The notes: a model not told the origin generated them from the sequence alone. A stretch of 64,000 nucleotides of DNA from Photobacterium aphoticum (GCF_001029435.1 NZ_LDOV01000001.1:62001-126000); one strand, 5' to 3'. Counted from the stretch's first letter, positions 17,037-26,285 are shown. A program made the numbers and translations.

Positions 17037-17660
17037 TTAGCCAGCGGCCAACCATACGCCCACACCCATCATCATGGAGCCCGCAATGCGGTTCAGTAGC
17101 TGTACATTGCCGCGTTGTTGCAGGAACTTACGCAGGGTACGGCCGCCACTGGCGTAGAGTACCAAGCAGATAAATTCCGTCACCAGAATGATCGACACCA
17201 GTACCGTCAACTGCGGCGCCATGTCTTTTTGTGTATTAATGAACGGAGGCAGCAGGGAGATCATAAATGCCCAACCTTTCGGGTTCGCAATGGCAGTGAC
17301 AAAGCCCTGCAGTGCCAGCGCGCTTGGTGCGGTGTCGACTTCGGCATCCAAATCATCCGGAATCGCCAGTTTGCCGCGTGAACGCCACATTTGAATACCC
17401 AGCCAGAACAGGTAGGCACCGCCGGCATATTTAAGGAAGAAGAAGATCGCCGGGTAGTTCAGCATGATAGCCGCGACACCGATCACCGCAGAAACGGCCA
17501 CCAAGCCCACACCAATCAGCTCACCCCACATCATCGGTAAGCTACGTCGTACCCCAATGGTCATGCCGAGGGTCATCGCCAAGGTCATACACATCCCTGG
17601 TGTGACGGAAACGAAGAAAAAGGTCGGAATAAAAACGGCCAGTAAGGCAAAGTCCAACAT
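17037..17660 (-). CDS. LysE/RhtB-family amino-acid exporter
   Basis: 207 residues, six hydrophobic helices. Family signs: the first helix FFFVSVTPGMCMTL, GVRRSLPMMWGELIG, the AGGAYLFWLGIQMWRS segment, and NPKGWAFM in the fourth helix. It exports amino acids or related compounds through the inner membrane. I chose ATG 17660, where the protein begins MLDFALLAVF like other RhtB proteins; an in-frame TTG 75 bp upstream would add a non-conserved extension. Monocistronic; divergent from udp. Confidence 0.85.
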   Translation of the reverse strand: MLDFALLAVFIPTFFFVSVTPGMCMTLAMTLGMTIGVRRSLPMMWGELIGVGLVAVSAVIGVAAIMLNYPAIFFFLKYAGGAYLFWLGIQMWRSRGKLAIPDDLDAEVDTAPSALALQGFVTAIANPKGWAFMISLLPPFINTQKDMAPQLTVLVSIILVTEFICLVLYASGGRTLRKFLQQRGNVQLLNRIAGSMMMGVGVWLAAG

Positions 17661-17848
17661 GTTGGGTACATACTCCAAAAGAAGAGGAAGAAAAGAGCCG
17701 GAAGAATTGGCGAGAACCGAATTAGAGTCAAGCAAAATGTGTCATGTGTGTACCATAAAAAGTGTTTATCAAGGCGCAAAACAATCCGGCTAAGATGTGA
17801 ACAAAAAGCGACAAAAACTGTGACAAAAGGCAAATGCAATCGATTTAA

Positions 17849-17917
17849 TGTGACTTAGATCACCTAAGTGTGAAAAATGAAAATCAATGTTTTTCATTAA
17901 ATGTGATTGTTGTCACT
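17849..17917 (+). promoter_or_regulatory. tandem CRP sites with intervening dyad (CRP/CytR-type promoter of udp)
   Basis: Two CRP-like sites: TGTGACTTAGATCACC (17849-17864) and TGTGATTGTTGTCACT (17902-17917), 53 bp apart. Between them lies a dyad AATGAAAA-N7-TTTTCATT (17876-17898). A -10 candidate TATCGT at 17939-17944 would place the start near 17951, so the CRP centres fall near -41.5 and -94.5, the arrangement known for CytR-repressed promoters such as deoP2 and udp in E. coli. Confidence 0.75.
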
Positions 17918-18022
17918 TAAAGGTGTGGTGGGATGGGCTATCGTTAACGGGTGTTTTATGAAGCAGATGCTGCATATTTTCTCTTACCCTCTCTGCGGCA
18001 ATGATAAAAAAAGGATACCACT

Positions 18023-18784
18023 ATGTCTGACAACGCAGTTTTCCACCTTGGCGTGAACAAAGCTGATCTTAACGGTGCTGAGCTGGCTATTATTCCAGGC
18101 GACCCAGCACGTGTTGAAAAAATCGCGAATCTGATGGATAACCCAGAGTTCCTGTCCAGCTCACGTGAATACACGGTTTACCGCGCGAAATTGGATGGAA
18201 AATCTGTTGTGGTATGTTCAACCGGTATCGGTGGTCCATCTACCTCTATTGCCGTAGAAGAATTGGCACAGTTGGGTGTACGTACTTTCCTTCGCGTGGG
18301 TACAACAGGGGCTATTCAGCCAAACATCAATGTGGGTGAAATGATTGTGACCACAGGCTCTGTACGTCTTGACGGTGCTAGCCTGCACTTTGCCCCAATG
18401 GAATTCCCAGCAGTCGCTGACTTTACCGTTGCGACAGCAATGAAAGAAGCGTGTGATGCAGCGGGTGCAACGGTACACACCGGTGTGACTGCATCAAGCG
18501 ATACCTTCTACCCAGGCCAAGAGCGTTACGACACATTCTCTGGCCGTGTGGTGCGCCGTTTCCAGGGCTCGATGAAAGAGTGGCAGGACATGGGCGTACT
18601 GAACTTTGAAATGGAATCAGCGACGTTGCTGACCATGTGTGCAAGTTCTGGCCTACGTGCAGGTTGTGTGGCGGGTGTGATCATCAACCGTACACAAAAA
18701 GAAACGCCAGACCACGCCACATTGAAAGAAGCAGAAACCCGTTCTATCAAGATCGTGGTCGATGCTGCGCGTCGTCTACTGTAA
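18023..18784 (+). CDS. udp: uridine phosphorylase
   Basis: 253 residues, the normal length. Splits uridine and phosphate into uracil and ribose-1-phosphate in pyrimidine salvage; cytoplasmic hexamer. Family signatures run throughout: [62 protein letters not shown], and the uracil/ribose site [15 protein letters not shown] precedes the ATG. The upstream tandem CRP sites predict glucose repression and nucleoside induction through CytR. Terminator at 18874-18903. Confidence 0.97.
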   Translation: MSDNAVFHLGVNKADLNGAELAIIPGDPARVEKIANLMDNPEFLSSSREYTVYRAKLDGKSVVVCSTGIGGPSTSIAVEELAQLGVRTFLRVGTTGAIQPNINVGEMIVTTGSVRLDGASLHFAPMEFPAVADFTVATAMKEACDAAGATVHTGVTASSDTFYPGQERYDTFSGRVVRRFQGSMKEWQDMGVLNFEMESATLLTMCASSGLRAGCVAGVIINRTQKETPDHATLKEAETRSIKIVVDAARRLL

Positions 18785-18872
18785 TTGATACATTTACGTC
18801 TACGTTTTTAGGAATGGTTTTTTAAGCATAGTTATTAGGAACGTAAGCGTCTTCTCCGGTCAGCTCGCCGGC

Positions 18873-18904
18873 TAAAATCAGCACTTCGGTGCTGATTTTT
18901 TTAT
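18873..18904 (+). terminator. terminator after udp
   Basis: Stem AAATCAGCAC / GTGCTGATTT with TTCG loop and seven T. Confidence 0.85.
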
Positions 18905-18960
18905 GTCTGCGATAACGATAACAGAGGGGGCGATCTTGTTGCGACGTAAATGCAGGCACA

Positions 18961-18990
18961 AAAAAGCCAGCGTCGATACGCTGGCTTTGG
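18961..18990 (-). terminator. terminator after the DUF1887 gene
   Basis: Stem AGCCAGCGT / ACGCTGGCT, loop CGAT; on the - strand it ends in six T. Confidence 0.8.
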
Positions 18991-19019
18991 AGAGTTGGTG
19001 CTAGGTGTTGATGCCAGTA

Positions 19020-20210
19020 TTAGCAATCGCCAACCGTACAGTCACCCATGATTTTATGTGCCTGGCCGCCGGCGGCTTTAAACCAGTCATACAGATGGCT
19101 TTGCAGATCGCCCAATTGCTCAGGACCGATGATGGCTAAGCCCAAATCTTGTGCGCGTACCAAGTCATGGTGGCGCAGTGGACGGAAGCTCACCAACATC
19201 GCACGGGCTTGCAGGCCGCCTAACAAGTCACGCAATGATTCCAGTTTGTACAGGGTATCATCACCATCATCACGCATGCCTTTGGTCTTACATTCAATGA
19301 TGTGCAGCTTGTTATTCACGACAGTCGCGACATCAAGCTCGTTACGTACTTCACGTTCGCCGATTTTACGGTAAACCTGTACGCCCAAAGAGTGGTCCTG
19401 AATGGTCGGCAAATCGTTTTGAATCGCACGCACGGTGCTGTGAACCAAGTTCTCCAGCCATTCACCGTTGGCAAAGCGGCGTGCTTCTTCATGTTTAAAG
19501 GTCAGAATGCCGTCGTGGTAAGTCGCAAGACCCGTCTCTTCCAGATCCGTCAGCAGCGTATTGAGCTCTTTATAGCCTTGCTGCTTCTCGCTCAGTTCCA
19601 CATCCAGTTTTTGCTCTTTACGACACGTTGTCGCCAAGTAGTTCAGTGTGGCAAGGCCTGGGCCTAATTCCAGCGCAGAACTTGCCCAACGTTGTCCGAG
19701 TTCCCACAACTGCTCATTTAAGGCTTCTGGCACATTGTGCTCAGGCAGTTCGCTGCGCGCACCGAAAATGGTTAAGTAGTCAGTAAGCTGAATGCGGTCT
19801 TCCACTTGTTGCTGTGGACGGCCAGCAGGGTACAGCCAACACATTTCATCACTGAATGGCTCAATGACGTAAATCGGCCAGTGGTAAGTGCGGAAGACTT
19901 CATAGGCAGACAACAGGCGGTGACGCAGGCCACAGCTGGCGTTAAACCACACTTCGTTGCCTTCTTCTTTCAGGGTTTCAGCGAGTTCAACAATGCGGGC
20001 GCGAATGCAGGTGATATTGATGGAGTCGGGAATGATGCAGAATTCTGCGGCGATGTTGCGTGGGGTCAAAATCGAAGCGAGGCGTTCATACTGATCGCGC
20101 TGTGATTCCGTACCAATGAAAATCATCTTGTCGGCCGGAATGCCGTGGTCAAGAAGAGGGGTGATCAGTCTTACAGGATCCTGATCGATAATGCCAACGT
20201 GAGTAATCAT
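19020..20210 (-). CDS. Card1-like CARF/PD-(D/E)XK nuclease, DUF1887 (VC1899-like)
   Basis: 396 residues. N-terminal Rossmann-like CARF domain (1-150), a helical linker (160-245), and a C-terminal restriction-endonuclease fold with GEWLE (249-253), NELD (290-293) and IIECK (304-308), giving catalytic E/D293/E306/K308. The same plan is found in Vibrio cholerae VC1899 and in the CRISPR type III accessory nuclease Card1, where cyclic oligoadenylate bound by CARF activates DNA/RNA cutting. Here no CRISPR array or cas gene is within the window. The CARF ligand motif is not the usual NxTGGTK but NASCGLRHRL (90-99), so the signal may differ. Monocistronic. Confidence 0.85.
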   Translation of the reverse strand: MITHVGIIDQDPVRLITPLLDHGIPADKMIFIGTESQRDQYERLASILTPRNIAAEFCIIPDSINITCIRARIVELAETLKEEGNEVWFNASCGLRHRLLSAYEVFRTYHWPIYVIEPFSDEMCWLYPAGRPQQQVEDRIQLTDYLTIFGARSELPEHNVPEALNEQLWELGQRWASSALELGPGLATLNYLATTCRKEQKLDVELSEKQQGYKELNTLLTDLEETGLATYHDGILTFKHEEARRFANGEWLENLVHSTVRAIQNDLPTIQDHSLGVQVYRKIGEREVRNELDVATVVNNKLHIIECKTKGMRDDGDDTLYKLESLRDLLGGLQARAMLVSFRPLRHHDLVRAQDLGLAIIGPEQLGDLQSHLYDWFKAAGGQAHKIMGDCTVGDC

Positions 20211-20611
20211 AATTATCCTTCAGCGTTCAACGCGACGCGTACCGGCTCTCAATAGGATGCTAAATAAGGTTGGGGGCTCGTGCACGTGGGGCGACAATGT
20301 ACGCTTTTATTCATCTTTTTTGATATATGTGGATTGCGTATCCAGTTTTCAAGGTCGTGATCAATGTAATTGATTTTTATTCGCCAATTGTCTGCCGTGT
20401 GTCAGGCTTGCAAGGCATCAGCGGAAAAATCGACCTTGGCAGAATTCACCGTATATCAATGAGTAACCCAAACTGTGATTTAGTTCAATTTTCTTGGCCC
20501 AAATCACGATAATTGGCTGGAACAGCAGCAGAAGCGAGTGAAGATGGTTGGTTTTTAGCGAGTTAGACGGTTTGAAAGAGAGCAACGCCTGCGTCATAAA
20601 GAGAAAGATAA
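20211..20611. other. intergenic region, nothing recognised
   Basis: 401 bp between two - strand genes. It must hold the promoter of the DUF1887 gene. No ORF with a believable RBS, RNA gene or strong hairpin was seen; a 66-residue ORF on - (20418-20618) has no support. Confidence 0.4.
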
Positions 20612-21001
20612 TTAACAATAAGACATGCTTTGATAGGTCGAGATATCTAAAGGCTGCATATCTCGGGTGATTTTGAGTAAATACACTTCAATCTCGGCAG
20701 GCATTGTTTTGAATACACCATATAAGCGCCCCACTTCGTCTTCCCCTTTGGCAAATAAGGGGTGGAAAGACGGTAGCGTGTCAGTCGCATATGCCCACGT
20801 TTTAGCATCGCTGAAGATTAGATCAATCTCCCAAGGATGATACATCGTCGGATTATGGTGAACGATAACGGTTTTTAATCCTTGATTATGTCGTGTATCG
20901 AACGAGATAGTCATATCACAGACATTTATCGAATAGCGATAAGAAAAGTCGATCGCATAGCGCGCGACGATATCGAACAGATCGTGAGTCGTGTTGATCA
21001 T
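20612..21001 (-). CDS. hypothetical protein, second gene of a two-gene operon
   Basis: 129 residues, soluble, no recognised family. It begins MINTTHDLFDIVARYAID and contains FDTRHNQGLKTVIVHHNP and WEIDLIFSDAKTWAYATD, a mixed alpha/beta composition. Its ATG overlaps the stop of the upstream gene (20998-21255) as ATGA, so the two are translationally coupled. The function is unknown. Confidence 0.6.
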   Translation of the reverse strand: MINTTHDLFDIVARYAIDFSYRYSINVCDMTISFDTRHNQGLKTVIVHHNPTMYHPWEIDLIFSDAKTWAYATDTLPSFHPLFAKGEDEVGRLYGVFKTMPAEIEVYLLKITRDMQPLDISTYQSMSYC

Positions 21002-21255
21002 GCCATGACCTCTTTAAAACCTCGGAAACTGGCGTTACCACTCAGAAAAAAGACACTTAATGCCAATAGCCCTGAGATGGCATTGATGTCAGCCGTATCT
21101 GAGATGGCACCGACCCGTTCCAAGGGCATCATGGTGACGAAGCCAATGATGACAGCCACAATCGTTGCAGTGAAATTTAACGTGAATGATTTAAGCATTG
21201 TGTATTGGGCGATAAATTCATGAAAAAGTGAGCCAGAGGGGGGCTGGATATTCAT
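20998..21255 (-). CDS. hypothetical small membrane protein, first gene of a two-gene operon
   Basis: 85 residues with two membrane helices (about 24-45 and 60-78) and a phenylalanine/glycine-rich end. No family recognised. Four-base overlap (ATGA) with the following gene shows the pair is one unit; a membrane protein coupled to a soluble protein could be a small sensor or toxin-type module, but nothing in the sequence decides this. The 298 bp upstream hold no gene. Confidence 0.55.
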   Translation of the reverse strand: MNIQPPSGSLFHEFIAQYTMLKSFTLNFTATIVAVIIGFVTMMPLERVGAISDTADINAISGLLALSVFFLSGNASFRGFKEVMA

Positions 21256-21553
21256 GAGTTCGTCATGAAGATTGGCAACCTTCCGCAGGAAAAAAGGCTA
21301 CCGTTTCAGGATGGGGGGAGGTAGTTATAACGTGGTTATATAACTCTATAAATGCGCGAGGGGTATATATGGGAAGTGGTTGAAGTTGACGAAGTGAAAA
21401 TATGTCATCTAATTAGGTGGAAATCGACATTACTGTAAAAAAGGGTTAAAAAAATATTTCTCACCACGAATAATGGTGCTATTTTGTCACTCGCAGCATA
21501 AGGAACTGGATTTGATGCTGTTTACATAATTATATTTATAAATGGAACGTGAC

Positions 21554-22084
21554 ATGGATAATGAAATCCGACTACGCGCGCTTGAGCAAACTGACCTTCG
21601 CTTTATTCATCAACTGAACAACAACCGTTCAATCATGGCTTACTGGTTTGAAGAACCGTATGAGTCGTACTATGAACTGGAAGAGCTGTTCCGTAAGCAC
21701 ATCCACGACAGCAACGAACGTCGCTTCATTGCAGAAACCATCGATAAGCAGGCGATTGGTTTGGTGGAATTGGTGGAAATCAACACTATTCACCGCAACG
21801 CAGAATTCCAAATCATCATTGCGCCTGATTACCAAGGTTGCGGTTATGCCCGCAGTCTTATCAACAAAGCATTGAACTACGCCTTCACCATTTTGAATTT
21901 GCACAAAGTGTATTTGCATGTGACCGTGACTAATGAAAAAGCCATTCATCTGTATGAAGACTGCGGATTTATTGAAGAAGGTCACTTGGTGAAAGAGATC
22001 TTTATCAACGGTGCATACTGCGATATTAAACGCATGTACATTCTGCAAGATGATTATCTGGCGAACCGTAACAAAGCACAGTGA
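21554..22084 (+). CDS. speG: spermidine N1-acetyltransferase
   Basis: 176 residues, GNAT fold. Acetylates spermidine and spermine with acetyl-CoA to limit polyamine toxicity; cytoplasmic dodecamer in Vibrio cholerae. Diagnostic stretches: the polyamine-site region [34 protein letters not shown], the acetyl-CoA loop QGCGYAR, and [15 protein letters not shown] 21554 has GGAA six bases upstream and gives the usual N-terminus; ATG 21542 would add four residues. Stand-alone gene with a strong terminator behind it. Confidence 0.95.
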   Translation: MDNEIRLRALEQTDLRFIHQLNNNRSIMAYWFEEPYESYYELEELFRKHIHDSNERRFIAETIDKQAIGLVELVEINTIHRNAEFQIIIAPDYQGCGYARSLINKALNYAFTILNLHKVYLHVTVTNEKAIHLYEDCGFIEEGHLVKEIFINGAYCDIKRMYILQDDYLANRNKAQ

Positions 22085-22136
22085 TAACTTGGCTAAGTCG
22101 TATGGCTCCATAAGTCAGCCATAGAAAAACACAGAC

Positions 22137-22182
22137 ATAAAAAAGCGCGCCCCGAGGTAAAACTCAGAGCGCGCTTTTTTGA
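22137..22182. terminator. bidirectional terminator
   Basis: AAAAAGCGCGC / GCGCGCTTTTTT stem around a 19-base interior, between speG and a convergent LysE-family gene. Confidence 0.8.
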
Positions 22183-22210
22183 TCATCATGCTTTTCGCGT
22201 TACCTCACCA

Positions 22211-22852
22211 TTAAGCCACGCTTGGTACTTGTGAAGCCAATAGCCAAATGGCGAGCACGAAGAAAATCAGGCCCATGAATTTGTGCTGATTGGTACGGAA
22301 TTTCTCGTTCTTTAGTAGTGGTTGGCCAAGGCTGCCGACCATGGTCACAAGGAACAGGTTAAACAGCAGACCCAATACGTTCAGTAGCAGGCCCAACACC
22401 AGCATTTGTTCGCCAGAGGTTGCGGATACTTGCGTGGATACAAACTGTGGCAGGAACAGCACGAAGAAGATCAACGCTTTTGGGTTTAGCAGGTTGCTGA
22501 TCACGGCGCGGCGGTACAAGGTTGCCGCCAGGCTGTTACTTTGTTCCAGCTCAGGCGCGTCAGACGGCGAGGTGCGCATGCAGTCCCAGCCCATTTTTAG
22601 CAGATAAGCACCACCCAGTACGCGTAACACTTGCAGGGCGATAGGATTCATGGCGATCAGGGCAGACACGCCCATTGCCGCAAGCATGGTCAGGATCAAT
22701 CCAGAAGTCGCATTGCCCAAGCTGGCAAAGACACCGACTTTTTTACCGTAGCTCAAACTGGAGCTGGCAATCAGTAACATATCCGGCCCAGGGATTAACA
22801 GAAGGGCAAAAACGGCTGTCAGGTACACAGGTAAAATGGAGAGATCGATCAT
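22211..22852 (-). CDS. LysE/RhtB-family amino-acid exporter
   Basis: 213 residues with six helices: LLLIPGPDMLLI in helix 1, SYGKKVGVFASLGNATSG loop, LRVLGGAYLLKMGWDCMR, and NLLNPKALIFF. This is the canonical RhtB layout, closer to it than the exporter at 17037-17660. Exports amino acids such as threonine or homoserine-lactone in relatives; substrate unknown here. Monocistronic. The 243 bp upstream hold no gene. Confidence 0.88.
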   Translation of the reverse strand: MIDLSILPVYLTAVFALLLIPGPDMLLIASSSLSYGKKVGVFASLGNATSGLILTMLAAMGVSALIAMNPIALQVLRVLGGAYLLKMGWDCMRTSPSDAPELEQSNSLAATLYRRAVISNLLNPKALIFFVLFLPQFVSTQVSATSGEQMLVLGLLLNVLGLLFNLFLVTMVGSLGQPLLKNEKFRTNQHKFMGLIFFVLAIWLLASQVPSVA

Positions 22853-23095
22853 GCTAAAAACTGGCTGGTGGATGAATAAGGTGCTGGATTCTAGCGATTG
22901 ATGTGGATGAATTAAACTGTTTTGTGTTACTGGCTGAAATATAACCCTGTAATGTGAATTTTATTGAGTGAATGTATCTGAAGTGTATGTGCTGGTGCTT
23001 ATGTGAAGTGACTCGAAAGGTCGCGACGAAAGAGGCACCAAAAAGGAAAAGGTTAGGTTACCGTGAGCAGCAACACGCATTCACAAGGAGAGATT

Positions 23096-23554
23096 ATGCT
23101 GCGTGCGTATTTGAAAAAACGGAAACTGCGTCGCTATGCCAAGTTGTTGTCGTTAGAGCTGAAACAAACCGTGGGTTATCGAAAGCACTACACACAAGCG
23201 CAAGTCGATGATGCACTGCATAAGCATCACTTTGTCAAAAAGGGCGCACTCTCTGACAGTCATGATCACTGTTATGCTTATGCGATGTATTGTTCGCCGC
23301 AAGAATTTGAGCGTATTCATGCGCATGGCATGTGTGAAACCTGCCACTACCGTGATATGCGGATGGAAATCGCGGAGACTGTGTTTGAAAATAACCAAGA
23401 CTTCACCACCTCTACGTTGACGTCATATGCGTCGCCGTCTTCTTCCTACTCTTCCTCTTATTCATCGTCGTCATCCATTGGGCGGGGTGACAGTTTCTGG
23501 GCAGGCAGTGACAGTGATGGTGGTGGCTCTGATGGGGGCGGCGGCGGAGATTAA
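23096..23554 (+). CDS. hypothetical protein with Ser-rich and Gly/Asp-rich tail
   Basis: 152 residues. A basic N-terminus (MLRAYLKKRKLRRYAK), a central folded part with His/Cys (SDSHDHCYAYAMYC, HGMCETCHYRD) that could bind a metal through C-x2-C and histidines, then a low-complexity tail: about 25 residues nearly all Ser/Tyr, then SDGGGSDGGGGGD. ATG 23096 is preceded by AAGGAGAGATT, an excellent RBS; an upstream GTG at 23063 is in frame but weak. I do not recognise a characterised family. Confidence 0.7.
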   Translation: MLRAYLKKRKLRRYAKLLSLELKQTVGYRKHYTQAQVDDALHKHHFVKKGALSDSHDHCYAYAMYCSPQEFERIHAHGMCETCHYRDMRMEIAETVFENNQDFTTSTLTSYASPSSSYSSSYSSSSSIGRGDSFWAGSDSDGGGSDGGGGGD

Positions 23555-23592
23555 ATATCTTTGTGCATCAAATCGCGCCTGTATCGTGCATA

Positions 23593-23632
23593 GAAAAACG
23601 CCCCGAACAAATGGTCGGGGCGTTGTGTTTTA
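23593..23632. terminator. bidirectional terminator
   Basis: Stem AACGCCCCGA / TCGGGGCGTT, 8-base loop, with A-run before and GTGTTTT after; also suits mltC on the - strand. Confidence 0.8.
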
Positions 23633-23655
23633 TTGCTGTCAGTAACAATGAAGGC

Positions 23656-24816
23656 TTACAGTTTGCCTTCGTTAAAGTCTTTCTGGAAATACAAGACCTT
23701 CTGCACGTAGCGGCGGGCTTCGCCTTTCGGGTGCTGCGTGGTTAAGGCGTCATACACCTGTTTAGGTTGCAAGCTGTTCAGTTTATTCATTGCCACTTTA
23801 CGGTCAGGGTGGAAGGTCGACAGCACGCCGCCGGTCCCGCCGTTGTAGGCTGAAATCATACTGAAGTGCAGCGACGTCGGGTTCTTCACATCACGCAAAT
23901 AGCGGGTTTTCAGGATATGGAAATACGCTGCGCCGGTATCAATGTTATTGGCCGGATCAAACAAGTATTCCTTGGTCGGAATGCCCGGCTTTTTCTTCAC
24001 CAAGTTAAACACGTCGGCACCGGCGGTTTTTGGGATCACCTGCATTAAACCGTACGCGCCAGCATGGCTAACGGCGTAAGGGTTAAAACTACTTTCGGTT
24101 TTGATCACCGCGTAGATCAAATCTTCACTTAGGTTATAACGTTTCGCGGCATCACGGATCAGATGAGCGTACTGGTATTCACGCTGACTGAGGTGATCGT
24201 CCACCATGTCGATTTCCACATAGTAGGCTTTACCGTGCTTAATGGTTTTAGATTGTAGCTTGTTCGCCAGCAGGTATTCCGCAAATCGGTTTGCGCGCCA
24301 CTGCCATTCAATCGGCTTGCCATCCTGATCCACGACCTGACCGAGCAGGAAAGGCTTGCCGGTGAGCGTAATATTTTTATCACTGAACAGTTCGGCGTAT
24401 TTAGGATCGGCCGGCATCAGCAAGGTTTGTACAATGGCGTCTTGCAGCTTTTCTTGTGGCTGATATTGCGACACGGTTGAGACGTAAATCTTACCCGCTT
24501 CAAAATCAATATGGGCACGAGTACGGTAACCATCAATGTATTTCACATAACGGTGTTTACCGGCTTCGAGATATTCGTCATCACCCCATTGCTTTTTTAC
24601 TTGTTGGGCTAAATAAGCAAATAACTTTTCCATCGCTTGTTGGTCGGCAGACGGCTTATCGTCTTCCGGTTGCGGTGGCACAGTCGGTTCGTACGGTTTT
24701 TCATAAACCGGAGGTTCATTACACACGCAAGGCGGTGCAGGTTGCGTAGGTTGCGTAGGTTGTTGAACACACGCAGATAACAACAAGGTGGAGAGTAATA
24801 GGGTAATTTTTTTCAT
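23656..24816 (-). CDS. mltC: membrane-bound lytic murein transglycosylase C
   Basis: 386 residues. Lipoprotein signal peptide with lipobox LLSAC (C16), then a proline-rich linker (QPTQPTQPAPP and YEKPYEPTVPPQP), the MltC N-terminal domain (60-200) and a C-terminal SLT/lysozyme-like domain. The catalytic Glu is E241 in KTESSFNPYAVS; GAYGLMQ, AAYF and ISAYNGG are the other goose-lysozyme-type motifs. It cleaves peptidoglycan from the outer-membrane inner face, making 1,6-anhydro-muropeptides. In E. coli mltC sits by mutY; here it is alone. The linker is longer than in E. coli. Confidence 0.95.
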   Translation of the reverse strand: MKKITLLLSTLLLSACVQQPTQPTQPAPPCVCNEPPVYEKPYEPTVPPQPEDDKPSADQQAMEKLFAYLAQQVKKQWGDDEYLEAGKHRYVKYIDGYRTRAHIDFEAGKIYVSTVSQYQPQEKLQDAIVQTLLMPADPKYAELFSDKNITLTGKPFLLGQVVDQDGKPIEWQWRANRFAEYLLANKLQSKTIKHGKAYYVEIDMVDDHLSQREYQYAHLIRDAAKRYNLSEDLIYAVIKTESSFNPYAVSHAGAYGLMQVIPKTAGADVFNLVKKKPGIPTKEYLFDPANNIDTGAAYFHILKTRYLRDVKNPTSLHFSMISAYNGGTGGVLSTFHPDRKVAMNKLNSLQPKQVYDALTTQHPKGEARRYVQKVLYFQKDFNEGKL

Positions 24817-25113
24817 ATTGCCGGAGAGCTGAAAATGCCAAAGGAATTGACAGAAAAAGGCATCATAAGGGATGGCCTAAACAGTCAGAAATAAATATTT
24901 TCAATCAAGACGATAAAATTATTTAGCCCATAAAGAGTGCTAAATATTTTTACAATCGAGGTATATTGTCTTAACACATGAATAGATGGAAATGGCTGTG
25001 TTGCGCAACATTATTGGCGGCAATCATAGCATGCCTTGCGATATTCTTACGGTATTAATGTCGCATTATTACGGTATATTCCATAAGCAAAATGAAATAA
25101 AGGATTACACATA

Positions 25114-26175
25114 ATGGTCAAGAAAACAGCACAACCTCCTTTTGAATTTGGTGGAGTGACAGTACAGCCGGGTCAGCGTGGCAACTGTGAGCTGGAAATT
25201 GCACGCCTGTACACCCACTCACCGTTATCTGTGTCGGTTGAGATCCTACACGGTAAATTTCCCGGTCCTGTTTTGTTGGTAAACGCGGCCATTCATGGTG
25301 ATGAATTGAACGGGGTAGAGATTACTCGTCAGGTGATTGACCGTATCGACCTGAAGAAACTGCACGGCACCGTGATTGCTGTGCCAGTGGTGAACGTGTT
25401 CGGCTTTATTCATAAGTCCCGTTACCTGCCAGACCGTCGCGACCTGAACCGTTGCTTCCCGGGTTCTGAGCGCGGTTCGATTGCCGGTCGTATGGCTTAC
25501 CATTATTTCAATCAGGTAGTGCGCCGCTGTACCCACGTGGTGGATTTGCACACAGCCGCAATTTACCGTACCAACTTGCCACAAATTCGTGCGAACTTAG
25601 CCAATGAAGAAGCCAAAGCAATGGCGATGGCTTTTGGTTCGCCGGTGGTGGTGGATGCCACGTTGCGTGATGGCTCGCTGCGCGCGGCGGCAGAAGAGTT
25701 CAACATTCCGGTGATCACCATGGAAGCCGGTGAAGCGCTGCGTTTAGATCCGCATGCGGTGGGCGCGGGCGTGAAAGGCGTACTGCGTGTGATGCGTCAC
25801 CTGAAAATGCTGCGTACCGGTCACAGTAAGAAATTGCCGGATCCGGTTGTACCGCGTGCAACTCGCTGGGTACGTGCTGATTTTGACGGCTTGTTGCGTT
25901 CACACGTGGCGCTGGGCGCGAAAGTGGACAAGAAGCAGGTGATTGCTACCATCAGCGATCCATCAGGCAGTAAAGAAGAAACCGTGATTGCGCCACAAGG
26001 CGGTATCGTGATCGGCCAGCAGACGTTGCCATTGGTCAATGAAGGGGATGCGATTTTCCACATTGCCTTCTTTGAAGAGCCAGACAGCATGGTGGAAGAG
26101 CAGGTGGAATCTTACCTGGATGATGCGATGGAAGTGTTGGACGATGATCTGAAATGGGGCATGGCCAGCGCTTAA
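25114..26175 (+). CDS. AstE/aspartoacylase-family zinc metalloprotein
   Basis: 353 residues. M14-like carboxypeptidase fold: zinc ligands H-x2-E in AAIHGDELNG and His in VVDLHTA, substrate-binding RRDLNRCFPG, and the catalytic Glu in ITMEAGEA. The C-terminal 100 residues form a beta-rich domain (GGIVIGQ, PLVNEGDAIFHI) common in succinylglutamate-desuccinylase/aspartoacylase-like proteins. It hydrolyses an N-acyl amino acid or a related amide; the substrate is unknown and no arginine-catabolism genes are nearby, so it is not named astE. Monocistronic, with a strong terminator. Confidence 0.85.
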   Translation: MVKKTAQPPFEFGGVTVQPGQRGNCELEIARLYTHSPLSVSVEILHGKFPGPVLLVNAAIHGDELNGVEITRQVIDRIDLKKLHGTVIAVPVVNVFGFIHKSRYLPDRRDLNRCFPGSERGSIAGRMAYHYFNQVVRRCTHVVDLHTAAIYRTNLPQIRANLANEEAKAMAMAFGSPVVVDATLRDGSLRAAAEEFNIPVITMEAGEALRLDPHAVGAGVKGVLRVMRHLKMLRTGHSKKLPDPVVPRATRWVRADFDGLLRSHVALGAKVDKKQVIATISDPSGSKEETVIAPQGGIVIGQQTLPLVNEGDAIFHIAFFEEPDSMVEEQVESYLDDAMEVLDDDLKWGMASA

Positions 26176-26223
26176 TCGAGTTCACGAAATCGCGTTCACG
26201 TGATCGCATTTAGATAACATCAC

Positions 26224-26259
26224 GAAAACAGGCGACCGAGGTCGCCTGTTTTGTTTTAT
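26224..26259. terminator. bidirectional terminator
   Basis: Stem AAACAGGCGACC / GGTCGCCTGTTT with a tiny loop and flanking A/T runs; shared by the AstE-like gene and marR. Confidence 0.85.
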
Positions 26260-26285
26260 GTTGCTCGAAACTCGACATGAGCATG

